This document shows positions 1 to 6,290 of a stretch of 50,345 nucleotides of DNA, piece after piece. The notes under the pieces are model-generated. The model searched no databases. It saw only the letters and a list, made by a program, of their open reading frames with translations, and was not told the origin of the DNA. The stretch's first letter is position 1, and each line of letters starts with the position of its first letter. The stretch lies in contig JAAYKE010000099.1 of assembly GCA_012522575.1 (NCBI GenBank), positions 1-50,345 of the forward strand, read 5' to 3'. The stretch is from Armatimonadota bacterium. Its GTDB lineage: Bacteria; Armatimonadota; UBA5829. The position numbers and the translations under genes are program-made.

Positions 1-141
1 ACGCCAATATCTATAATTCTCAAATCACTAGGCTCGCTGCCTAAAGACAACTGGAGCAAAAACTAAACGGATGCGCAACTGGAGAAAAAGGTCAAGCCAA
101 ATCTCCACAACTATTTGACACCGTCACTGAGAATACGGAAC

Positions 142-171
142 ATGACCTTAGGCTTCCTCGTCGTGTATAAT
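142..171 (+). promoter_or_regulatory. Putative sigma-70 promoter for the secreted Pro-rich protein
   Basis: The -10 box is a perfect TATAAT at 166-171. An ATGACC box at 142-147 (4 of 6 matches to TTGACA) lies 18 bp upstream. It is 36 bp before the chosen ATG at 208 and inside the longer ORF-track frame, which supports the later start. Confidence 0.5.
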
Positions 172-207
172 GTCGTATCAGCATTCTTTTTTGGGGAAGG
201 AGTATTT

Positions 208-1440
208 ATGAAAGCCCTTATTTTATTAGTAACGGTCTGCATGGTCTTCTCGTTGTGCGTCGCAGTATCAGCACAGGATGAGTTCACTCCTCCGCTGCCT
301 GTAGAAGATGAGTCAGCCGAATCGCAGTCACCTGATAACGTCTCCGAAGCTCCGGAGGCTCCGCTTGCAACCGATGAAGTATCACAACCTGCAGCGGCTC
401 CGCCTCCGCCTCCTCCCCCGCCATCCGTCGGCAATAACGCAACCGCAAAACCGACAGTATCTCGACCGCCTGCAAACCCGGATGCCGTAGGGCTGAAAAT
501 CATCATAGGGCCGACTGATTCGCAAGGCCCGCCAAGACGCAGCCGCGGCACTGTTACGGTGAGCGCAGTTGTACCCAAAGAAGTTCCGGTCGCGTCCGTC
601 AAAATATTTGCCAATAATGCGCTTCTCCAACAAAAATCACAGCCGCCTTACGAAGTCACATTCGATACAAAAACGGTGACGGATGGGCTGCATAACTTTA
701 AGGCAATAGGCGCTGATACATCAGGCAAGGATGTGTGGTCGGCCACTACCCGCGTCGAAGTGAGAAACTCAGCCGCCCCACCCCCTGCGGCGGCCTCCGC
801 AGCCAAAACAGACGCTGCCCCGCCAATTCCGCCTCCACCGGGAGCGCCTGCATCTCCTGCGGCCACCGCTGAAGTGAAGCCCACCCCGGCGGGTGAATCT
901 AAACCAACGCCGCCTGGCCCAGCGACAACTCCAAAGCCGCCTTCGCCCGCATCAGGCGCTGCCACTGCAGATAGCAAGCAGTTCAAAAGTGACAAATACG
1001 GCTTCTCTGTAAACCACCCGACAGCCTGGACTGTAAAAGACAAAACAGTTTCTATGCTGCCCAAAAAGACCGGCAACGCGTGGATCGAGCTTAGTCCAGC
1101 CGACAACGCCGAAAAAGTGGTGGTAAATATCAAACGCTCCAAACTTGCAGCCAACAGCGATGCCGATACTTTTGCAAAGTATAACCCCTACGTCTCAACC
1201 TGGGAGCGCAAAACAGTCGACGGCGAGCAGGCTTTCGCGACAGTGTCAACCGAATCTGCCAACAACATCATTCATCGCTTGATAGTCGTCAAAGGCGGCT
1301 ATGCCTGGATGCTCAACTGCGTAGACACTTCCGGCAAGGGACCCGATAACAGCGCAAAGTTGTTTGAATCCGTAGTAAACAGCTTCAAAGTGCAGGGGGA
1401 ATCCAAAGCCCCGGCTGTTAAGGTCATCGAGGTTAAATAG
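208..1440 (+). CDS. Secreted Pro/Ala-rich protein with Ig-like and PsbP-like domains
   Basis: This encodes a 410-residue exported protein of unknown function. I start at the ATG at 208 (MKALILL), not the ORF-track start at 115, because a GGGGAAGGAG Shine-Dalgarno sequence precedes it and a signal peptide ending near VSAQ follows directly. After an acidic, proline-rich stretch with a run of nine prolines comes a roughly 90-residue beta-sandwich segment of bacterial Ig type (IKIIIGPTDS... to TTRVEVRN). A second Pro/Ala/Lys linker follows, then a C-terminal domain of about 140 residues (KYGFSVNHPTAW) resembling the PsbP/DUF1795 fold. The architecture suggests a periplasmic or surface protein with two modules on flexible linkers. 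The antisense ORFs over the proline tract are shadows. Confidence 0.8.
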   Translation: MKALILLVTVCMVFSLCVAVSAQDEFTPPLPVEDESAESQSPDNVSEAPEAPLATDEVSQPAAAPPPPPPPPSVGNNATAKPTVSRPPANPDAVGLKIIIGPTDSQGPPRRSRGTVTVSAVVPKEVPVASVKIFANNALLQQKSQPPYEVTFDTKTVTDGLHNFKAIGADTSGKDVWSATTRVEVRNSAAPPPAAASAAKTDAAPPIPPPPGAPASPAATAEVKPTPAGESKPTPPGPATTPKPPSPASGAATADSKQFKSDKYGFSVNHPTAWTVKDKTVSMLPKKTGNAWIELSPADNAEKVVVNIKRSKLAANSDADTFAKYNPYVSTWERKTVDGEQAFATVSTESANNIIHRLIVVKGGYAWMLNCVDTSGKGPDNSAKLFESVVNSFKVQGESKAPAVKVIEVK

Positions 1441-1472
1441 AAACGAAAGTTACAATCTCAACAGACGAAGTT

Positions 1473-1512
1473 ACTGCGCCGCGGCTTATATGCACGGCGC
1501 AGTATTTATTTT
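1473..1512 (+). terminator. Rho-independent terminator
   Basis: ACTGCGCCG (1473-1481) and CGGCGCAGT (1495-1503) form a perfect 9-bp stem, followed on the plus strand by ATTTATTTTA. It ends the Pro-rich gene and sits against the 3' end of the convergent nitroreductase gene. There is no T-tract in the minus direction. Confidence 0.8.
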
Positions 1513-2002
1513 AGAAGCGGTCGAAGTGCAGGACTTCGCTGATGTCCTTTTTGTCAGGGGACAGTCTCTTGTCAGGTTTTCCGATTGCAACCATGCTTAC
1601 CAGAGTGTAAGCATCGGGAACGCCCAGCAGTTTGGAGATATCGACGGCATATTCTTTTTTGTCGCCGGCCACCCAGCAGGCTCCCAACCCGTGAGCGTGC
1701 GCCGCAAGCAGAATATTTTGAGTTGCTGCGGCTCCATCTTCCAAATAGTATTTCACCTTTTCGCAGAATACTGCAATACAGCAGGCGGAATCTGCGATAA
1801 ACTTCCCGTGGTCCGCGATTGCAGCGATTTGCTTGCGGATATCGGGATCTGTGACCGCAATAAACTGACAGGGTTGTATGTTAATCGCTGATGCAGCAAG
1901 TCGTGCGCAGTCTACAATATCTTTAATTATATCTCGATCAACAGGATCGGATTTTAAAGATCGAACGCTTCGTCTCGTCTTTAAGCACTGGATAGCATCC
2001 AT
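1511..2002 (-). CDS. Nitroreductase family FMN-dependent oxidoreductase
   Basis: The 163-residue protein has the hallmarks of the small nitroreductase family: an N-terminal RRSVR phosphate/FMN-binding motif around residues 10-14, a middle segment (DGAAATQNILLAAHAHGLG) matching the conserved family helix, and a C-terminal GKPDKR. These are cytoplasmic flavoenzymes that reduce nitro compounds or quinones, or act as dehydrogenases; the natural substrate cannot be read from sequence. The ATG at 2002 has a clear GGGAGGA Shine-Dalgarno. The gene is single and convergent with the upstream secreted protein. Length is slightly short of the typical 170-200 residues but complete at both ends. Confidence 0.88.
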   Translation of the reverse strand: MDAIQCLKTRRSVRSLKSDPVDRDIIKDIVDCARLAASAINIQPCQFIAVTDPDIRKQIAAIADHGKFIADSACCIAVFCEKVKYYLEDGAAATQNILLAAHAHGLGACWVAGDKKEYAVDISKLLGVPDAYTLVSMVAIGKPDKRLSPDKKDISEVLHFDRF

Positions 2003-2163
2003 CGGATGTCCTCCCTGAGTCCGTATTGCAATTACACTTCCTGTATCTGAATCAAATATCCTTCCATAACAGGAAAATACCGACTTGGTGAATAAGTAAC
2101 CTGCATAACATAGTCGAATCCACCCGGCTGGTTACAATTGGTCGAATATACAGGAGATGAGAG

Positions 2164-3030
2164 ATGGCTTTTCAATATTCGGTGTTCACTGTAATGATGC
2201 CTGAGTTCGATATCTCCGAATCTGCTGCGCTGCTGCGTGACTGCGGTTATGAGGGTGTCGAATGGCGAGTGCATAGCGTTCCAAGTCCGTTCCCTGTGAA
2301 GCCGGATTTCTGGCGCAGCAATAAATCTACAATTGATATTGAGACGATTGTAGAAAAAGCTCCAGAAGTGCGCAAAATCAGTGAGGATGCAGGGCTGAAA
2401 ATCATAGGATTGGGCACTTATATTAGTTATCGACGCCCGGATGATGTTGCCAAATGCATGGCGGCTGCTAGTGAAATGGGCTGTCCTTCGATCAGGGTTT
2501 CTCCGCCGAATTATGATGGATCCGTCAATTATAACGACCTCTTCGAAGAGTCACTGGATGGATATGCCCAGGTGGAAAATCTGGCAAGAGATTTTGGCGT
2601 GCGTGCTAACATAGAGCTGCACCACGGCAATATTTGTCCGAGCGCATCGCTTGCACATCGACTAGTCTGCAACTTTGATCCGGACTTCATAGGCGTAATT
2701 CTCGATCCGGGAAATATGATCTGCGAAGGATTTGAGAACTGGCAACTGGGACTTGAGCTACTTGGGCCTTACCTATCGCACGTTCATGTGAAAAATACAG
2801 CCTGGACAAAAGAAGCAGCCAGTGAAAACGGAGAAACACGCTGGAAACACACTGCGGCAAGGCTCAAGGATGGATGCGTAAACTGGTCGGAGGTGCTGTC
2901 AATTTTGCATAGATCAGGCTATAGAGGATGGTTATCGTTCGAGGACTTCACTCCGACAGACACCAAAACGAAACTTCAGGACAACATACAATATATCAAA
3001 CTCCTGACGAACAGGCTCGGTCTACAGTGA
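2164..3030 (+). CDS. Sugar phosphate isomerase/epimerase family TIM-barrel protein
   Basis: The 288-residue protein belongs to the xylose isomerase-like/AP endonuclease 2 TIM-barrel superfamily. Visible signatures are a first strand with FSVF-like sequence, GYEGVEWRV at residues 29-37, IELHHGN near 160, VILDPGNM near 180, HVHVKN near 213 and the C-terminal LSFEDFTP. The Glu, Asp and His residues in these strands are the usual divalent-metal ligands. Such enzymes isomerise or epimerise sugars, or act on inositol derivatives; the substrate is unknown. The ATG has an AGGAGATGAG ribosome site. The stop overlaps the GTG start of the following LptD-like gene, so the two are probably translated together although their functions look unrelated. 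Confidence 0.85.
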   Translation: MAFQYSVFTVMMPEFDISESAALLRDCGYEGVEWRVHSVPSPFPVKPDFWRSNKSTIDIETIVEKAPEVRKISEDAGLKIIGLGTYISYRRPDDVAKCMAAASEMGCPSIRVSPPNYDGSVNYNDLFEESLDGYAQVENLARDFGVRANIELHHGNICPSASLAHRLVCNFDPDFIGVILDPGNMICEGFENWQLGLELLGPYLSHVHVKNTAWTKEAASENGETRWKHTAARLKDGCVNWSEVLSILHRSGYRGWLSFEDFTPTDTKTKLQDNIQYIKLLTNRLGLQ

Positions 3031-4463
3031 GATTATATTTCGATTCAACAAAGCTGGGCATCGCAGCAATCGCAATCTGCGGGTTGCTGGCATGCACGTT
3101 ATCGCCGATTTGCGCTCAGGACGTCCCTGTGGCGCAAGCTTCAGAGCACGAGACTGGTCAACCTTCAACGGAGTGCGCCAGACAAGACCCCGATTCAATC
3201 AACATCTCCGCATCTGCGTTCGAGTTGAATGGATCAAAGATATTTGCTGAAGGGCAACTCCGCATACAAAGGGGCGGACAGCGGCTATTTGCAGATGAGG
3301 CTGAATATGATATGGAAGCAAATACGGGCAACGCAAGCAACGTGTTTATCACAACCTGCTCGTGTGAGAAACCTCACTATCATATCTCCGCAAAAAACAT
3401 TAAGCTGTTGCCCAATCAAAAACTCATTGCTCGCGGTCTCTCAGTTCACCTCGGAAAGACCAGGATAATATCGCTGCCACGAATGGTTTTGCGGTTGAAT
3501 AATCGAACAGGCCCGGCTTCGTTATTTCCCAGATTATCCAACGACTCTCAAGAGGGCCTGACTCTGCGGCACTCTTTGCGCCTGGTCGACACGCCGCGCA
3601 CGCAAACGACCCTTGACCTCAAGTTAACGGAAAATCTCTCGATTCAGCCCGGACTCGATGCCAGATATGGAATGAGAGGGCAACTTGTAAACTTTCCGGG
3701 CAGATATCTCAGCAATGATCTGACGATATCACGCGCAATCGATGTGACGGAGCCGCTGGCAAAAGACAGTGCCCCGAAACGGATGCGCTCCCTCATTGCG
3801 TCCCGTCTGCAAGCGTTCGCCAGACATGCTATACGCCAGAGGACATACGATATCAGCGACCCAAACCTGCTATTATACCGGCAGCCGGAGTTGGGAATAG
3901 TCTATCAAGGTTCGCAGCTATCTGCAGTTAAGCAGACTCTCGACCCGCGGCTCGAGTTGTATCCTCAGATATTCACTACCTGGGGAGTTTATAAAGAAAA
4001 CCAGGGACAAGTTAAGTCGCTTAACAGAACCAGGCTTGTAATGCAGGGCGCGGTCAACACAGTTCGGATGGGGCCGCGAACCGCCATACAACCCCTTGGC
4101 ATTGCCACCATTTCCAGCTACTCCAATGGAGATTCGTATCGCACTTATGGATGGGGAATCGATGCCGCGCACCTCACCCATAAAGGAGCGTTCTACTCTG
4201 CACGCTACGTCAGCCGCACATCCTCCGGCGCGACCCCTTTCAAATTCGACGACATAGACATCAAACGTGAGCTGGATCTGACCGTTCGCACATATCACGG
4301 CAAGCACGTCTATGGCCTGTCTCTTAACTACGATATCGCCTCCGGCACGCTCTTCGACTGGGAAGTTCTATATGGACAGCGCACCGACTGTCTGGGGACG
4401 TATTTGCGCTGGAACAATCGATTTAAGCACCTCTCATTCGATATTGGACTTATCAACCTGTAA
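3027..4463 (+). CDS. Short LptD/OstA-like outer-membrane protein
   Basis: I place the start at the GTG at 3027, which overlaps the upstream TGA in a GTGA junction and begins a signal peptide (VRLYFDSTKL... to ICAQ); the ORF-track start at 2928 lies inside the previous gene. The 478-residue product has an OstA/LptA-type beta-jellyroll segment (SAFELNGSKIFAEGQL, then ADEAEYDMEANTG and GLSVHLGKTRI), followed by about 300 residues rich in alternating strand patterns and many Arg/Tyr/Thr, as in an LptD barrel. LptD inserts lipopolysaccharide into the outer membrane. At 478 residues this is much shorter than proteobacterial LptD (near 780), so it may be a lineage variant or a paralogue. The last codons lie at the junction with a MITE-like insertion. 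Confidence 0.72.
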   Translation: MRLYFDSTKLGIAAIAICGLLACTLSPICAQDVPVAQASEHETGQPSTECARQDPDSINISASAFELNGSKIFAEGQLRIQRGGQRLFADEAEYDMEANTGNASNVFITTCSCEKPHYHISAKNIKLLPNQKLIARGLSVHLGKTRIISLPRMVLRLNNRTGPASLFPRLSNDSQEGLTLRHSLRLVDTPRTQTTLDLKLTENLSIQPGLDARYGMRGQLVNFPGRYLSNDLTISRAIDVTEPLAKDSAPKRMRSLIASRLQAFARHAIRQRTYDISDPNLLLYRQPELGIVYQGSQLSAVKQTLDPRLELYPQIFTTWGVYKENQGQVKSLNRTRLVMQGAVNTVRMGPRTAIQPLGIATISSYSNGDSYRTYGWGIDAAHLTHKGAFYSARYVSRTSSGATPFKFDDIDIKRELDLTVRTYHGKHVYGLSLNYDIASGTLFDWEVLYGQRTDCLGTYLRWNNRFKHLSFDIGLINL

Positions 4464-4746
4464 CAACTCACTCTTCGTGAGTGATTGTAGTGACTGGTCT
4501 CTGTCCCAGCCACACAAACTATGTCATTTCGAACGAAGTGAGAAATCTGCTTTTACGTAAATCGCGAAAGTCCGCAAGAAGCGAGACTCAGAAATGGGAA
4601 GGGAAAAAGCAGATTCCTCGGCTTTCGCCTCGGAATGACAATTTAATTGACGCATTCAAGTGTAGTAGCTGGCCTCTGTCCCGACCTTGTCCGAGACGGA
4701 GATCGGACACTACGGGCAGAGGTACTCATCATTCGTGAGCTGTTAC
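4460..4746. mobile_element. 287-bp MITE-like element with 8-bp target duplication
   Basis: Terminal inverted repeats GTAACAACTCAC (4460-4471) and GTGAGCTGTTAC (4735-4746) match at 11 of 12 positions. They are flanked by identical 8-bp direct repeats ATCAACCT at 4452-4459 and 4747-4754. No transposase is encoded. Ends starting GTAA with 8-bp duplications are, as I recall, typical of the IS66 family, so it may be an IS66-mobilised MITE. Inside are a small hairpin (ACTCAC/GTGAGT), two related direct copies of a TGTAGT...CTGTCCC segment (about 4486-4511 and 4661-4686), a GTCCGA/TCGGAC hairpin, and a nested 117-bp repeat. Removing element plus one duplication rejoins AACCT to CTAATAA, giving an intact lptD-like stop. 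Confidence 0.75.
4523..4639 (+). repeat. Dispersed 117-bp palindromic repeat, copy 1 (nested in the MITE)
   Basis: The ends are imperfect inverted repeats about 33 bp long: GTCATTTCGAACGAAGTGAG pairs with the terminal CTCGGCTTTCGCCTCGGAATGAC, and AAATCTGCTTTT pairs with AAAAAGCAGATT. The central 50 bp include GTAAATCGCGAAAGTCCG. A second copy in opposite orientation lies at 48175-48290 with roughly 14 differences by eye. It has no coding capacity. The outer sequence resembles the GTCATTCCGAGCGAAGCGAGGAATC-type repeats common in bacterial genomes. Confidence 0.85.
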
Positions 4747-4761
4747 ATCAACCTCTAATAA

Positions 4762-4790
4762 TTGACATGGGTTGTTGACGGGAGTATACT
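4762..4790 (+). promoter_or_regulatory. Consensus sigma-70 promoter for the trkA-like pair
   Basis: TTGACA at 4762-4767 and TATACT at 4785-4790 are separated by exactly 17 bp. The transcript should start near 4797, which excludes the ORF-track TTG start at 4772 and leaves about 35 nt before the GTG at 4832. The promoter lies 15 bp beyond the right end of the MITE and was not disrupted by it. Confidence 0.85.
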
Positions 4791-4831
4791 CAGGTCTTAT
4801 GCTCTTGGAGCATCCGATGCGGAGGAACGAT

Positions 4832-5290
4832 GTGAGAGTAGTTATACTGGGCTGCGGCAGGGTTGGAGCTAACGTTGCCACTACGATGTCGCGTGAAGGA
4901 CACCACGTGACTATAATAGACAGAAATCCCGATTCATTTGGACGGCTTGCCGCCGATTTTACCGGCCGCCAGGTGCTTGGCAATGGCATTGATGAGGAGA
5001 CTCTGAGAGATGCCGAACTCGATAAAGCAGACGCATTCCTAGCCGTGACCAATGGCGACAACCGAAATATTATGTCCGTTCAGATGGCCAAAGTGCGCTT
5101 CAAAGTGCCAAAAGTGGTTGCGCGGATATATGACCCCAACCGAGCTTACGCCTATTCTGAACTGGGCATAGATACTATTTGCACAACATGTGTCGGCGCA
5201 GGGCTGATGCGGGATATGATCCTCGGACGGCCTTTCGGGCAGATCCACGACTACACCCACATGGGATTGGGAGAAGATCAATATGAGTAA
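4832..5290 (+). CDS. TrkA-N (RCK N) domain protein
   Basis: This encodes a 152-residue nucleotide-binding regulator of the kind that gates Trk/Ktr potassium transporters in the cytoplasm. I choose the GTG at 4832: GGAGG lies 6 nt upstream, and the product then begins VRVVILGCGRVG, the usual family N-terminus. ATG codons at 4799 and 4817 are alternatives. The Rossmann signature GCGRVGANVA and the acidic residue ending beta-2 (IIDRN) are present; the conserved AVTNGDNRNI segment follows. The protein ends after the TrkA-N domain and lacks the C-terminal RCK_C domain. It overlaps the next gene, a full TrkA homologue, by 8 bp, so the two probably form a hetero-oligomer. No transporter subunit is adjacent. 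Confidence 0.85.
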   Translation: MRVVILGCGRVGANVATTMSREGHHVTIIDRNPDSFGRLAADFTGRQVLGNGIDEETLRDAELDKADAFLAVTNGDNRNIMSVQMAKVRFKVPKVVARIYDPNRAYAYSELGIDTICTTCVGAGLMRDMILGRPFGQIHDYTHMGLGEDQYE

Positions 5291-5954
5291 AAAAAGCCCA
5301 ATGTATGTGATCGTAGTCGGCGCAGGCAAAGTTGGCTACCACCTGGCCAAGACGCTGATTCAGGAAGGCCAGGAAGTGCTGTTGCTGGAGAAGGACAAAA
5401 AGACTGCTGAGGCATTCAGAGATTCCCTTGGCGAATTGATCGTTCATGGCGATGGATGTGAGATTCGCACGATGTCCGAAGTGGGCATGGGACGTGCAAA
5501 TGTGGTGGTTGCGGTTACAGGGGATGATGAGGACAACCTGGTAGTGTGTCAAATGGCCAAGCGCAAGTTCGGCGTGCCTCGCACAATTGCACGTGTGAAC
5601 GACCCGAAAAATGAGGAGTTGTTCAAAGAGCTTGGCATCGACCAGACCATAAGCAGCACGCGTATCATTTTCAACTTGCTGGAGCAACAGATCGAAACAG
5701 GACAGGTAATCCCGTTGGCGGCTCTCAAACGAGGCGACATTGAAGTGGTGGAGGCCACCATAACTTCATCGTCCAATACCCTTGGGATGAAAATCGGGAA
5801 ACTGAACCTGCCGCCTAAAGCGCTTATTATCTCGGTAATTCGAGACGAGTATGCCATCATCCCCCACTCAGATACAAAACTGCGTGAGGGCGACAGCGTC
5901 ATAGCTATTATACAGTCCGAACACGAAAAGGAGCTTCGGGCCGTATTTGAATAG
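5283..5954 (+). CDS. TrkA family potassium transport regulator (TrkA-N plus TrkA-C)
   Basis: The 223-residue protein has an N-terminal Rossmann domain with GAGKVGYHLA near residue 12, LLEKD at the end of beta-2 and GDGCE, and a C-terminal RCK_C domain of about 75 residues (EVVEATITSSSNTLGMKIG to the end, with LREGDSVIAII). These bind NAD(H) or nucleotides and control potassium uptake. It overlaps the upstream TrkA-N-only gene by 8 bp and is followed 22 bp later by a strong terminator, so the transcript appears to encode just these two proteins. Its TrkH/KtrB-type membrane partner must be encoded elsewhere. Confidence 0.9.
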   Translation: MSKKSPMYVIVVGAGKVGYHLAKTLIQEGQEVLLLEKDKKTAEAFRDSLGELIVHGDGCEIRTMSEVGMGRANVVVAVTGDDEDNLVVCQMAKRKFGVPRTIARVNDPKNEELFKELGIDQTISSTRIIFNLLEQQIETGQVIPLAALKRGDIEVVEATITSSSNTLGMKIGKLNLPPKALIISVIRDEYAIIPHSDTKLREGDSVIAIIQSEHEKELRAVFE

Positions 5955-5975
5955 ACCGCACCATCGTCAAGTTTG

Positions 5976-6011
5976 CGGCCCGCTCAGGATACCCCAAGCG
6001 GGCCGTTTTTT
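5976..6011 (+). terminator. Rho-independent terminator after the trkA-like pair
   Basis: CGGCCCGCT (5976-5984) and AGCGGGCCG (5997-6005) make a perfect 9-bp GC-rich stem followed by six T residues (6006-6011). The stop codon of the convergent TRAM gene overlaps the T-tract. Confidence 0.93.
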
Positions 6012-6216
6012 AAGCTCTGGCGTTAGCTACGACCGAACAACCCAGAGGAGTTCTCTCCAGATTTACAATCGTAGCCTGTATGGATTCCCCCACTTTGCCT
6101 GCGCCGCCAACAATTACTACCATAGTATCGTCGGGCAGATATCCGATTCCTGCGCCATCGGCCAATCCGTCGCGAGCAATGACGACTTCTATCTCGTCGC
6201 CTCGGCAGTAGGTCAT
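6010..6216 (-). CDS. Stand-alone TRAM domain protein
   Basis: The 68-residue product consists almost wholly of one small beta-barrel of the TRAM type: GDEIEVVIARDG, then GAGIGYLPDDTMVVIVGGAG and ESIQATIVNLERTPLGCSVVA. The same pattern closes PIN-TRAM proteins of the YacL type and occurs in RNA-modifying enzymes, where it binds RNA. Here the PIN or enzyme part is missing. The ATG has a GGAGGTG Shine-Dalgarno 5-7 nt upstream, so this is a designed start rather than a truncated remnant. It lies downstream of, and on the same strand as, the phosphoesterase/PQQ gene with a 74-bp gap. A role as a small RNA chaperone, like archaeal TRAM proteins, is inference. Confidence 0.7.
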   Translation of the reverse strand: MTYCRGDEIEVVIARDGLADGAGIGYLPDDTMVVIVGGAGKVGESIQATIVNLERTPLGCSVVANARA

Positions 6217-6290
6217 CCCGCACCTCCATCTGCTTAGTTTTTTTGTGCAATTACTACATCAGACACACGTCTCAATCGACAACGATCGAC

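Noticed and set aside
1-66. Possible 3' end of a plus-strand gene at the window start
   Set aside because: Two short open frames exist (ending at 44 and 66) but neither shows recognisable sequence, so nothing can be assigned.
111-614. Antisense Gly/Ser/Ala-rich ORFs opposite the first gene
   Set aside because: They are mirror frames of the proline-rich linker, and lack a ribosome site or recognisable domain.
4312-4738. ORFs of 82 and 85 residues over the MITE
   Set aside because: They run through the inverted repeats of the element and the end of the lptD-like gene; composition follows the palindromes rather than a protein.
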